A stretch of 64,000 nt of DNA from Butyrivibrio sp. INlla16 (GTDB taxonomy: Bacteria > Bacillota > Clostridia > Lachnospirales > Lachnospiraceae). The position numbers and the translations under genes are program-made. The notes beneath the pieces are model-generated. The model did not search any database and was not told the origin of the DNA. It worked only from the letters and a program-made list of their open reading frames with translations. Positions 1 to 7,951 of this stretch are shown here, piece by piece. Within the stretch, counting starts at the first letter, position 1; each line of letters starts with the position of its first letter. The stretch spans positions 1 to 64,000 of the forward strand of contig NZ_FMYB01000009.1 of the NCBI RefSeq assembly GCF_900104155.1. The letters run 5' to 3'.

Positions 1-366
1 CTCAAATGCGGCTTTGGATATTGGTTTAAGAAGATAACCATATGCCCTTACACCAAAAGCATCTCCCATTCTGTCTGGAATACCTGTGACAAATATGATA
101 AGTGGTCTTGAAACCCTGATACTGCGGCCACTTTCTTCAATTCTTTCCCCCAGAGTTTTGGCTGCCTCAATTCCATCAGTACCACCCATAGCTATATCAA
201 GAAAAAGCACATCTATTTTGGATCCTGAATCTATGTCCTTTATGAGGTCTTCAGCTGATGAATACTCCTTTATTTCTGCGTTATACACACTTCCGGAAAG
301 CCATCCGTAAAGTAATTCTCGTACTGCTTTTTCATCATCACAGATTGCAAAACACATTTTTCCCAT
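1..366 (-). CDS. Response regulator receiver domain, AgrA/LytTR type (partial, C-terminus beyond window)
   Basis: Translation from the ATG at 366 gives a CheY-like receiver. There is an acidic pair near residues 10-11, the phospho-acceptor Asp57 in LFLDIAM, a Thr in IIFVTG and a Lys in LLKP. The gene runs off the left edge after 122 codons, so the output domain is not visible. LytTR output is likely because receivers ending this way (AYGYLLKPI) are common in AgrA-type regulators and another such pair lies at 6.5-8.7 kb. It is separated from the upstream coiled-coil operon by a strong terminator. Confidence 0.85.
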   Translation of the reverse strand, partial: MGKMCFAICDDEKAVRELLYGWLSGSVYNAEIKEYSSAEDLIKDIDSGSKIDVLFLDIAMGGTDGIEAAKTLGERIEESGRSIRVSRPLIIFVTGIPDRMGDAFGVRAYGYLLKPISKAAFE

Positions 367-477
367 AAGATGTGAACCTACTTTCTGTTTTTACGTTTTA
401 TCTCCATTTCCATACATACTGCCCAAAAGCCAAAAGCATATAGCAGTTAATAACAAAGTCATATCCATAGACATAAC

Positions 478-512
478 AAAAAGCTTAGCATGATCCTTCA
501 TGTAAGCTTTTT
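478..512 (-). terminator. Rho-independent terminator, probably bidirectional
   Basis: Arms AAAAAGCTTA (478-487) and TAAGCTTTTT (503-512) pair perfectly. An inner CATGA/TCATG stem follows, with one bulged base and a 4-nt loop. Runs of A and T at the two ends would give a U tract in both directions. It closes the minus-strand operon ending at 602. Confidence 0.85.
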
Positions 513-601
513 GAATTCCAACTTTATTTAATCATAACATTTTGCCATCACTCTCTATAGGTCAATGTTATGAATGGTCAGTTTTATGTCATGAGTGGAC
601 A

Positions 602-1384
602 TTATTCCTTCTTATCAACAGTTGAAGGCAACAGCGATGAAAGTGCATCCGAATATCTTCCCTGGCTATTATATGTTCCGCCACCTCTTGCTGCAGCGTT
701 AGTAATCGCCCTTCCTTTGTCACTCATCTTTGACGCAAACGAATTATACCCGGCGAAAAGTGTCTTTAGTGTTTTTATATCTGAACTCTTAAGCTTATCC
801 TCATCCACCTCAAGCTTATTATTTGCTCCAATGCTTATTCCTACTTTGTTTAGCAAATCCTCATTTACTTCGGTTGTCTTAATCATCCATGTAGCAGATC
901 TAAGCACATCTTTGGTATTTGACTCTGCAGCACCATCCAATGTTCGGTTGTAACTATCCACAAAGCTCTTAACAGCCTTGCTGATACTATCCCAATCGTA
1001 CTCTTCAGTTACTGTCTCTTCACCTGTTTCCTCATTTTTAGTAGTCTTCTGCTTTTTTTGCCAAAGAGAGTCCTTCATCAGATTCTGCGCAGCTTTCGTC
1101 AATGTTCCTGCATTACTTGCCATAGAAGTAAGCTTTGCATGCGAGTCCTTACCTGCAGCAGCATTTTCTGCTTTCTGCTTGGCATAGTATGCTTTCACAA
1201 GCTTTTTGTACGAGCCATTTCGGAGCATAGCATAATCAGAAACACTAAAAGGGCTTGTTGCACTTGTGCTGGTATTTATATTTAGCCCCGATAAAAAAGA
1301 GCTTGCATTCTGATTATAATCGCTGAAATCATGATCAGATTTATCATAATAACTACCACTTAATGAGTCTCTTATCGTTGACAT
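602..1384 (-). CDS. FliD C-terminal-like hypothetical protein
   Basis: This 260-residue protein has a Ser/Asn/Thr-rich N-terminus with no signal peptide. Its second half (about residues 140-240) resembles the C-terminal region of the flagellar cap protein FliD: a helix around SFVDSYNRTLD, then LLNKVGISIG...NKLEVDEDKLK, and a final segment with FAGYNSFASKMSDKG. It is much shorter than FliD (usually 450 residues or more) and lacks the N-terminal FliD region. The start is supported by GGAGG eight bases upstream. It is the last gene of a four-gene run (3770 to 602) with gaps of 50-93 bp. A link to the flagellum or its export apparatus is inferred from the FliD-like segment; no flagellar structural genes lie in the window. 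Confidence 0.6.
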   Translation of the reverse strand: MSTIRDSLSGSYYDKSDHDFSDYNQNASSFLSGLNINTSTSATSPFSVSDYAMLRNGSYKKLVKAYYAKQKAENAAAGKDSHAKLTSMASNAGTLTKAAQNLMKDSLWQKKQKTTKNEETGEETVTEEYDWDSISKAVKSFVDSYNRTLDGAAESNTKDVLRSATWMIKTTEVNEDLLNKVGISIGANNKLEVDEDKLKSSDIKTLKTLFAGYNSFASKMSDKGRAITNAAARGGGTYNSQGRYSDALSSLLPSTVDKKE

Positions 1385-1476
1385 CTCCTTGCCCTCCTTT
1401 GCTTCACTGTGAATGCAATCTTTTTATGAAAATTGATAATTTCATGAAAGAGCTTGTATCCATCATATTCCAGGTC

Positions 1477-2118
1477 TCAGACCTTAATGTCTATCCTTTT
1501 TCTGTGCATCATTAGTTCTTCCAGCCTCTGCTGTTCTGTTAAAGTCTTCCCATCCATGCTTTGATCATTTTCCATTTCTTCGGCAATCAGCTTATCTTCC
1601 TCTGGTATATCTTCAACAGATTCAACTGATTCCATGTTTTCATCCATTTCTTCAAGGTTCTCTTCAATCTCCTCAATGGATTCTTCCATCTCTTCCATTT
1701 CATCAGCGATATCCTCAAGTTCATCCATGACATCCGCAAGAAGTCCATCGCTCTTCGTGGCTCCTGTTGCTTCTTCGATAAGCTCTTCTTTGCGTTCTTC
1801 AGGTGTCTTGGGTGCAGCTTTTTCAGCCGCTTCAGCAATTTTCTCTCCGGTCTCCCATGCCTCGTCAAGCACATGGAATACCTGTTCATGGTTGTATTCC
1901 GCTTTAACAGCAGCTATCTGATTATCATAGTCTTCTATCATCTGTAGCTTTCTCTTTATGTCTTCAATAGTTTCAGACTGTATATTTTTCAGATTATGCT
2001 TTTGGTTCTCGATAAACGCAATCTGATTATCACGTTTTTGCTGCCGTTCCATCCGGTTCTGCTCTGCCTTGGAGGAAAAATTATTAAACAGTTTTAACCC
2101 CTGTATGTTTATGTTCAT
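1477..2118 (-). CDS. Glu-rich coiled-coil hypothetical protein with C-terminal [IV]Dxxx tail
   Basis: I do not recognise a named family. The 213-residue protein opens MNINIQGLKLF, has a basic helical N-terminal third, a middle segment with EEATGATKS, and a very acidic coiled coil (about residues 120-190) built of E, M, D and I. It ends RIDIKV. An ORF start 36 bp further up exists, but the ATG at 2118 has GGGAGGATC eight bases before it and is preferred. It is the third gene in the 3770-602 run. The tail is shared with four other proteins in the window. It has no membrane segment or signal peptide. Confidence 0.65.
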   Translation of the reverse strand: MNINIQGLKLFNNFSSKAEQNRMERQQKRDNQIAFIENQKHNLKNIQSETIEDIKRKLQMIEDYDNQIAAVKAEYNHEQVFHVLDEAWETGEKIAEAAEKAAPKTPEERKEELIEEATGATKSDGLLADVMDELEDIADEMEEMEESIEEIEENLEEMDENMESVESVEDIPEEDKLIAEEMENDQSMDGKTLTEQQRLEELMMHRKRIDIKV

Positions 2119-2196
2119 AAGCAGATCCTCCCATAGATTATTGCTCAGTAGCATTTGCTGTAGTGGCTGCAGTCTCCTCTTCCTTTAAGTAATCAC

Positions 2197-2880
2197 TTAG
2201 CGCTGTCCTTCGGCGCTTAGTGTACTACTTAGTTCAGGTGAGCTTTGCGAGCCCTGAACTTCCTTTGATTTATAATAATCATCAAAAAGCTTGTTTGCTG
2301 CCTTCAATGTTTCATTACATATGGATGGAAGCTCTCTCCCCCATGCACCTGTAGCCAGATTGAATCCCTTTTCCATAGCCTTCTGCATCTTTTTCATTTT
2401 CTCTACATCATCGCCTGCAAGAGCTGATGCAAAGTCAAAAAGTCTCTGAGAAGTCTGCTTTACACCATAATATCCATCTTCAGAAATATCCTTTTGTGCC
2501 TGAGCTTTAGTTGCTGCATCTACCTTGAAATTGCCACCAGCCAATCTTTTCCAAAAGCTGTCATCTGTTGCCTTTCCAAAAGCTGAAACCTGACCTTCCA
2601 ATGTTTTCCTGACAATTTCCAGAAGCTTGTTTCTCTGATCCTCTTCAGCATGTTTCATCTGCTGAACTATTGCTGCTCTGTCTGCAGGTGACTTCTTATT
2701 TATGCTATATAACCCTGCATCCTTTTCAGCCGTCTTCTCGTAAACTGCCGCAGATTCTTTATTCTCGTTTGCTACTTCCTGAACACTGTCAGTTTTCTTT
2801 CCGTTTTCAGAACTATAGTTTTCTGTGTTCATGACTGAATAATCAGTATTCTGAATGTTTCCTACTAATCCTGTACTCAT
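2197..2880 (-). CDS. Hypothetical helical protein of the coiled-coil locus
   Basis: This protein of 227 residues begins MSTGLVGNIQN, with a polar disordered N-terminus of about 60 residues. A mostly helical body follows (DRAAIVQQMKHAEEDQ, then a Lys/Ala-rich part and a GAWGRELPS segment). It has no signal peptide, no membrane segment and no catalytic motif I recognise. The start at 2880 is chosen because GGAGG lies just upstream; a longer reading adds eight residues without support. It lies between two members of the [IV]Dxxx-tail family but does not end in that tail. Co-transcription is likely from the short gaps (50 and 78 bp). Confidence 0.6.
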   Translation of the reverse strand: MSTGLVGNIQNTDYSVMNTENYSSENGKKTDSVQEVANENKESAAVYEKTAEKDAGLYSINKKSPADRAAIVQQMKHAEEDQRNKLLEIVRKTLEGQVSAFGKATDDSFWKRLAGGNFKVDAATKAQAQKDISEDGYYGVKQTSQRLFDFASALAGDDVEKMKKMQKAMEKGFNLATGAWGRELPSICNETLKAANKLFDDYYKSKEVQGSQSSPELSSTLSAEGQR

Positions 2881-2930
2881 AACAAATACCTCCTTTATTA
2901 ACATCTGTTAATCATTTAGTTATAAAAAAG

Positions 2931-3770
2931 CTATATTTCTGCATCAACCATGCCACCTACTTCTGTCATTCCAGAGTCCTGTACCATCACGGGCATCTCA
3001 TCTCCGCCAAGTGATAGCGAAACACCGCTATCAAAGCCTGATGAAACTGAAGATTTTCCCAAGTTTTCTTTTTCTGCCTGAAGTCTTTCAAACATTGCCT
3101 TTAGATATTTTAAGTCAGCCTTCATGATATCCCTTGCTTCATCAGATCTGTGTTTAGCCTTTAGCTGTTCAAGATCCTGCGGCTCCATAGTCCCTGAGAG
3201 TGCCTCAGCCATCTCATCTAGCTCCTGATCTAGCTGAGCCGTTTCCTCAGCCTCTTCATACATTTCCTCAGCAGACATTTCCAGCTTTTCCATAAGAGCT
3301 TCGAACTCTTCCTGTTCAAGTTCCTTTATTTCTTCATCAGACTGATCATTTTCTAATGGATTTTCCTGCTCAGAAGGCAATTCTTCGTCCATGTTCTGCT
3401 CAGCAGTTTCTTCCATTTTCAGGTTCTTCTTTTTCTTCTCACAGGCACGTTGAACCATTTCCGCATGCAGGATTGCCCTCAGAATCTCTTCATCATCGTA
3501 TTCTCCGGTTTTCAGCTTCTTCTGAAGGTTCCCAATTTTCATCCTGATCCCGATTGAAACCTGAGCAGCTTTTGCGGAAGTCTTGGCACTTAATACCTGT
3601 GCTGAAACCTGCTTGAAGCTATACATAGCAGGTCTCTTCTTTTTAGAGCTGTTACTCGTTTTCCTTGGTCTGGACATAGAGATAGTCCCTACATGGTTAC
3701 CATTAAGGTCATATAAGCGCTTTGAGTAATACTCTGTATTTCCTCTGATCTGTAGTTCATATCCATACAT
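2931..3770 (-). CDS. Coiled-coil protein, paralogue of the gene at 15628-16734
   Basis: The protein has 279 residues. Residues 50-121 (YSFKQVSAQVLSAKTS and a Lys-rich helix ending KKKNLKMEE) match residues 110-181 of the protein at 15628-16734 closely. A second shared block at 198-230 (LKxKHRxxExxxIxKAxxxYLKxM) also matches. Between them lies a long acidic Glu/Met coiled coil. The tail MVDAEI fits the [IV]Dxxx pattern. The first ATG of the ORF is at 3800, but the ATG at 3770 gives the natural start MYGYELQIRG behind a GGAGAAGG sequence. An approximately 60-bp repeat shared with the gene at 6274 lies just upstream. Function unknown. Confidence 0.7.
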   Translation of the reverse strand: MYGYELQIRGNTEYYSKRLYDLNGNHVGTISMSRPRKTSNSSKKKRPAMYSFKQVSAQVLSAKTSAKAAQVSIGIRMKIGNLQKKLKTGEYDDEEILRAILHAEMVQRACEKKKKNLKMEETAEQNMDEELPSEQENPLENDQSDEEIKELEQEEFEALMEKLEMSAEEMYEEAEETAQLDQELDEMAEALSGTMEPQDLEQLKAKHRSDEARDIMKADLKYLKAMFERLQAEKENLGKSSVSSGFDSGVSLSLGGDEMPVMVQDSGMTEVGGMVDAEI

Positions 3771-3787
3771 AGTTATCGCCTTCTCCA

Positions 3788-3848
3788 CTTCGTTCCGCAT
3801 ACAGTCTTACTAAGCTCACAAGTTCGCTAAGTGCGACTAGCATCCTTG
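3788..3848 (-). repeat. 61-bp leader repeat, copy A
   Basis: Near-identical to copy B at 6292-6353, differing mainly in about ten bases at the centre and one base of length. On the minus strand it ends about 18 bp before the start codon at 3770. It contains an imperfect inverted repeat (agtc...gact outside, agc...gct inside). It brackets the BlaI/BlaR1 block together with copy B. Confidence 0.75.
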
Positions 3849-3870
3849 CTTCGCTACGCATAAAAATTTT

Positions 3871-5121
3871 TCATAACCACATTATCATCCAGTTCCATAC
3901 GTCTATATCATCATGGTTCTCTATTCTGAACACTCCGTCCTTAACGTCAGATGCCGAAAATTCTCCCCAGCCTCCTCCACCGCCAACTCCGGGGATTTTA
4001 TAATATCCCCCGACAAATACAAATAGAGGCTGCTCTTCTATTTCAGCATCAGGGTATGCTTCCTTTAAAGCTGCTCCATCAATATATATGTAATCCCCAT
4101 CATACCCTGTAACTATCTTTTCTTCTGTATCTTGTACAACCGTATCCATCTTTGTCATGCTGTAAATGCCACTTATATCCAACGGGTTATTACGCTTGTA
4201 CGAAAAGCATTTTATTCCAAAGATTGAAGCTATAAGTGCCATTATGAAAAGGATACCACCGGCTAAAACCACTTTTCTGTCATAGCCATTCCTCTCAAGT
4301 ATCCTGTGAATCCTTTTATTTAGCACCTTATAATTATCATCCCATGCAAAAAGGAACCCCTCTTCGCACTTCATGTTTTTTCGGGACAGCATGATTTCCT
4401 TGGCATTTGCCAAAAGTGATTCGCCATAGTCAAAAGGATCAATCCCATTCATTTGCATAGTCACAGCATCACAAACATCTTCAAGATCCCTTTTTATGTA
4501 CTTTGCAGCAATATGAAGAAAAACATTAGGCCACAAAAGACACCGCACCATATCATATCCGGCAATTATCCAAAGATGTCCCAGTTTAATGTGAGTTTCT
4601 TCATGCTTTATAACTATAAGAGCATTCTGCACGTCAAGCTTTTCCGGAATAACTATTATAGGATGGATACAACCTATGCAGAAAGGGGAAATAGTACCCG
4701 GATATTTTCTAATTTCATTATCAAAGCTGCATGTCGTGGCTTTATCCAGCCCCTTCACAAATTTATGTAGTCGCCTTCTTCTGTATATAAAATATGCCGC
4801 AAATATGAATATTCCAACTATATAGATAATTGAAACGATCCTGTGTGCACATAACAGATCCCATCTGCCCAATGTATACCACCCGGCTTTGGTTTCGAAA
4901 ATAAGCTTAAGTTTTCCGCAAAATAAACAAAGGATCAATAGTCCCCAAGAAGCAGCCTTCGCAAATACTCTATCTGCTAAGACAGTCTTTCTAAGGAACA
5001 TAATGATCCCCAAAACCAGTACTGATATAAGCGCACAGAAACCTAAAATGATCGAATAATAAACGACCAAAAATTCAAAAAACTGTGATATATTTGTAAA
5101 GAATTGCTGCAGTCCTTGCAT
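3871..5121 (-). CDS. BlaR1/MecR1-like M56 family membrane metallopeptidase
   Basis: This 416-residue membrane protein has N-terminal transmembrane segments at about 20-42, 57-72 and 95-113. A cytosolic zinc-protease domain carries HEETH at 173-177 (the M56 HExxH motif) in a typical setting, after PIIVIPEKL. Another membrane segment lies near 285-305. The extracellular C-terminal part of about 110 residues has a Gly-rich stretch and is not a penicillin-binding domain, so the sensed signal is unlikely to be a beta-lactam. It lies 24 bp after the BlaI-like repressor and is surely co-transcribed with it. In this family, signal binding triggers proteolysis that relieves the repressor. Confidence 0.88.
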   Translation of the reverse strand: MQGLQQFFTNISQFFEFLVVYYSIILGFCALISVLVLGIIMFLRKTVLADRVFAKAASWGLLILCLFCGKLKLIFETKAGWYTLGRWDLLCAHRIVSIIYIVGIFIFAAYFIYRRRRLHKFVKGLDKATTCSFDNEIRKYPGTISPFCIGCIHPIIVIPEKLDVQNALIVIKHEETHIKLGHLWIIAGYDMVRCLLWPNVFLHIAAKYIKRDLEDVCDAVTMQMNGIDPFDYGESLLANAKEIMLSRKNMKCEEGFLFAWDDNYKVLNKRIHRILERNGYDRKVVLAGGILFIMALIASIFGIKCFSYKRNNPLDISGIYSMTKMDTVVQDTEEKIVTGYDGDYIYIDGAALKEAYPDAEIEEQPLFVFVGGYYKIPGVGGGGGWGEFSASDVKDGVFRIENHDDIDVWNWMIMWL

Positions 5122-5145
5122 AACATACCTCTGCTCATCCGTGAG

Positions 5146-5541
5146 CTACTTATTCTTCTTTGCATTCTTTATAATGTTTTCAAGTTCCTTTATCTGCTCT
5201 TCAGTAAGTGACTCTGCCTCCAGAAAAGCAAAAGCCGCACCTAGTTTATTTCCTCCAAAATAATTATTGGCAAAATCTATGCTCTTTTCACGTCTGCATT
5301 CTTCCTTTGTCTTTATGGGAAGATAATGATAAACTCTGCTATCTTTTTCATCTACTGTATATGAAATAAGATTCTTCTTGCACAGCCTGTTGATAAGAAC
5401 TCTCACCATTCGCTGCGACATTTTGTCCTGTCCGGGAAGTTTCTCACATATCTCTACAGAAGTAAGGTCTCTTCCAGCATCCCAAAGTGTCTCCATTATC
5501 AGCCATTCACTCTCACTAGGAAGCATTTCTTCTCTTTTCAT
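5146..5541 (-). CDS. BlaI/MecI family transcriptional repressor
   Basis: The 131-residue winged-helix protein has the family pattern: LPSESEWLIMETLWDAG, then a recognition region around MSQRMVRVLINRL, a wing with DEKDSRVYHYLP, and a C-terminal dimerisation helix (LTEEQIKELENII). The ATG at 5541 follows GAGGAGG; the longer frame would run into the operator and is rejected. It forms an operon with the M56 peptidase and sits directly downstream of a large palindrome that is probably its own operator. Confidence 0.92.
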   Translation of the reverse strand: MKREEMLPSESEWLIMETLWDAGRDLTSVEICEKLPGQDKMSQRMVRVLINRLCKKNLISYTVDEKDSRVYHYLPIKTKEECRREKSIDFANNYFGGNKLGAAFAFLEAESLTEEQIKELENIIKNAKKNK

Positions 5542-5560
5542 GAAAACCTCCTCAATATGC

Positions 5561-5609
5561 CACATAATCCGATATGTTACCTTTTCATAATAACATATCG
5601 GATAATGTG
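5561..5609 (-). promoter_or_regulatory. Large palindromic operator upstream of the BlaI-like gene
   Basis: Two 19-base arms (5561-5579 and 5591-5609) are inverted copies with a single mismatch and are separated by 11 bases. The core is CCGATATGTTA and its complement. It ends 20 bp before the repressor start codon, so it is well placed for autoregulation of the repressor/peptidase operon. That the BlaI-like protein binds here is inference; family operators are dyads in this position. Confidence 0.75.
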
Positions 5610-5662
5610 TGTTAATAATTAATAGCTGTTAATGATTTTTTTGGATTTTTTATTTTTTCGAC

Positions 5663-6274
5663 TCAAGTCTTTACATCAATACTCACACTGACGCCTTCTG
5701 CTGCAGACACCTCTGTTCCTGTTGATTTTGCAATCTTTTCATCAATATGCGGAACCTTTGTATTGTGCGTGGACTCTGAAACAACGGAAACTTTCACGCC
5801 ACCGACATCGATCTGCTGTGCTTTTGCATTTTCTTCGTCTGAGAATCCGGATGCCCTTGCCTGTGCATTTGCAACTCTGTCTGCTTCTTCCGCCCTTCTT
5901 TCTGATGCAGCCTCCTGAAGATGCTGTTCCTGCCACCTTCTCTCAGCTCTCTTCTTTTCACGCGCTGCTTCAGCTCTTTCATTCTCTTTCTGCAGGGTTG
6001 CATCAGTTTCCCTGGCTTTCTGCATTTCCTTATTAGTCTCAGCAATCTGCTCCATATTGTTATTTGCTATGTCTTCAGATCTTTTCTGAGTTTCAGCCAG
6101 TTCTTCTTTCTTTTTTGTGGTATCTGCGCCTGATGCCTCATCTCTCTTGATCTCAGCATCCAGGACACCGGCCTTTCCATCCATCTGCTTCTTCACTCCC
6201 TGCTGAAGCTGTATCTGTTTCATGGATGTACTGGCAGATATAAGAGACTGAGTCATTACATTTGTTAAAGCCAT
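5663..6274 (-). CDS. Charged coiled-coil hypothetical protein with C-terminal [IV]Dxxx tail
   Basis: This 203-residue protein starts MALTNVMTQSLISAS after an excellent AAGGAGGT site. It continues as a long charged helix (residues about 35-150, rich in E, K, A, R and Q), contains QIDVGGVKVSVV, and ends VSIDVKT. It has no membrane segment or signal peptide. Upstream are repeat copy B, a hairpin and a regulator-type promoter about 210 bp away. That promoter is the same type as the one driving the LytTR regulator at 8665. Function unknown; it is grouped with the proteins at 1477-3770 and 15628-17723 by composition and tail. Confidence 0.65.
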   Translation of the reverse strand: MALTNVMTQSLISASTSMKQIQLQQGVKKQMDGKAGVLDAEIKRDEASGADTTKKKEELAETQKRSEDIANNNMEQIAETNKEMQKARETDATLQKENERAEAAREKKRAERRWQEQHLQEAASERRAEEADRVANAQARASGFSDEENAKAQQIDVGGVKVSVVSESTHNTKVPHIDEKIAKSTGTEVSAAEGVSVSIDVKT

Positions 6275-6291
6275 CTTACTTACCTCCTTCG

Positions 6292-6353
6292 CTTCGCTCC
6301 GCATACAGTCTTACTAAGCTCGCGGTGCTCGCTAAGTGCGACTAGCATCCTTG
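6292..6353 (-). repeat. 62-bp leader repeat, copy B
   Basis: Second copy of the element at 3788-3848. On the minus strand it ends directly at the ribosome binding site of the gene starting at 6274. Left part CTTCG[CT]TCCGCATACAG and right part GCTAAGTGCGACTAGC match copy A; the centre differs. It lies inside the predicted long 5' leader. Confidence 0.75.
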
Positions 6354-6367
6354 TATTAAAAATGGAA

Positions 6368-6395
6368 GTTCTGACCTCACTTCGTTCGTCAGAAC
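6368..6395. other. Hairpin in the 5' leader of the 6274 gene
   Basis: GTTCTGAC (6368-6375) and GTCAGAAC (6388-6395) are perfect inverted copies around a 12-base loop. No T run follows on the minus strand, so it is more likely a leader structure than a simple terminator. The rest of 6354-6487 holds nothing else I can identify. Confidence 0.45.
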
Positions 6396-6487
6396 ACGTT
6401 CGCACTATACTCGATACCTCGTTAAGTGCTCACAACCGCCAAGTCCTCTCATCTCTAACAAAGGCTTCGGAAAGTTAACCAAAAACC

Positions 6488-6529
6488 ATTATAGATTTTT
6501 CGCGAAAGGACCTTTTTCAATCATGAATG
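6488..6529 (-). promoter_or_regulatory. Regulator-type promoter for the 6274 gene
   Basis: Reading the minus strand, a near-palindrome (CATTCATGATTG, 6518-6529) is followed by GAAAAAGGTC and, 24 bases after the palindrome, by TATAAT (6488-6493). The same layout with the same spacing occurs at 8713-8755 in front of the LytTR regulator. There is no good -35 box, which suits activator dependence. Confidence 0.6.
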
Positions 6530-6543
6530 GACTGGTTTTTACA

Positions 6544-7914
6544 TTAAATTACCATCATAGCTGTGAAAATAACTGTATCATCCTCCTGTTCCAGTTGTGT
6601 TGTTCCAAAATACTTTTCTGCAATTCTTCGCATATTTTTCAGTCCATAACCATGCTTATCAAAATCCGGCTTCGATGTTCTCACAAGTCCATCCTCATCA
6701 GAAATCCATAAAACACCGCTAAAACTGTTCCTGACCTGAACCATGAACATATCACCACTACGCCAGGATTTTATCTCAACAAACGGATTATCCTGACCTT
6801 CAGCAGCCCTAATTGCATTTGAAAGAGCGTTATTTAAAATAACACCCACATCTATAGATTCCACTTTTCCTTCCTCCGGATAGTGAAAATCATCTACAAA
6901 TCGTATTCCGGCATCTTCAGCTTGTCTCCGTTTCTCTGAAATCACTATATCCGTGACTGGATTTCCGGTCTTTGCATTTATGTCTACTGTATGGAAATCC
7001 TCAGACCAATCATTTAGGTATTGTAAAGCCTGATCACTATTGTTTTCCTTTATTAGATTACCGAGTACCATAATATGATTGTTGATATCATGCCTAATTC
7101 CACGGAAATCCGAATAGACCTTCTCCATGGAATGAACATGCCCTGAAAGTTCGTCGATCTGACTGTGTATAAGTGAGTTTTGCAGTACTTCTTCCTCTGA
7201 TGCCTTTATTTTATGATAAAAATAGATTACCGCCATCATGGCAAGAAAAGCTATCACTCCGAACACAGCGCATATTCCATGATATACAGGATACCTATGC
7301 CCGAAATAGTCACCTGCAGCTTTTTCAAAGGCTTCCTCCATAAATGTACATATCCAGTATGATGCAATTATTGCTATGTATGTTGTGGACAAAAAAGCCA
7401 GCTCTCTCCATTCCATTAACTCTTTCTTGCGCTTGTATATGACCTTAATCAGATGAATTCCAAAGCTCAGAACAGCGCACCGTATTACCGCATGAATAGC
7501 CTGCGCCAAACCATAAAGCATAATCTGCTGTAAATCTCCTGTCACTTTTGGATTCATAAAAGTCACAGAGCTTATAAGATTCCATGGCAAAACAGCAAGC
7601 TCCATTGATATCCACAAAAGCAGATACATCGTCATTGATAAAAACATCTTTTGCGGAGCGTTCACCCTCTCTACGAAAACGGAGGCAATACATACCGCAC
7701 TGCAGCCAAGAGCATAGGCAGTTACCCCGGAAAAGTTCACCGGAACAAAATACAATATAGACATCACTCCTGCATAGACCACTCCGAGTATAACTGTGCG
7801 CACTCTTCTTCTCAGAAAAGGTATGTAAAAAACCGAAACAAGCACTGCATTTAACAGCACATTTGCAATCATCGATATATTATTTACCTGGTCCCACATG
7901 GCTTCAGTAATCAT
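6544..7914 (-). CDS. GHKL-type sensor histidine kinase (AgrC-like)
   Basis: The protein has 456 residues. The N-terminal half has about six hydrophobic segments between residues 15 and 235. A helical dimerisation segment follows with RHDINNH, His275 being the probable phosphorylated residue. The C-terminal GHKL ATP-binding domain has an N-box around NNALSNAIRA and a G-box at GYGLKNM. It partners the LytTR regulator encoded 37 bp upstream. The long membrane sensor suggests a peptide or envelope signal, but no signal peptide gene is evident nearby. Confidence 0.9.
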   Translation of the reverse strand: MITEAMWDQVNNISMIANVLLNAVLVSVFYIPFLRRRVRTVILGVVYAGVMSILYFVPVNFSGVTAYALGCSAVCIASVFVERVNAPQKMFLSMTMYLLLWISMELAVLPWNLISSVTFMNPKVTGDLQQIMLYGLAQAIHAVIRCAVLSFGIHLIKVIYKRKKELMEWRELAFLSTTYIAIIASYWICTFMEEAFEKAAGDYFGHRYPVYHGICAVFGVIAFLAMMAVIYFYHKIKASEEEVLQNSLIHSQIDELSGHVHSMEKVYSDFRGIRHDINNHIMVLGNLIKENNSDQALQYLNDWSEDFHTVDINAKTGNPVTDIVISEKRRQAEDAGIRFVDDFHYPEEGKVESIDVGVILNNALSNAIRAAEGQDNPFVEIKSWRSGDMFMVQVRNSFSGVLWISDEDGLVRTSKPDFDKHGYGLKNMRRIAEKYFGTTQLEQEDDTVIFTAMMVI

Positions 7915-7951
7915 TAATTCTCTTCACCTCTATAATTTTTGAAGTAATACC

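Noticed and set aside
1634-1921. Ser/Ile-rich plus-strand open frame opposite the acidic coiled-coil gene.
   Set aside because: It is the mirror of the Glu-rich repeat codons; similar mirror frames occur opposite other acidic genes (for example 15785-16126 and 23706-24134).
6282-6348. A short leader peptide frame starting with ATG CTA GTC inside repeat copy B.
   Set aside because: Copy A has a one-base length change, so the peptide is not kept; a conserved leader peptide is unlikely.
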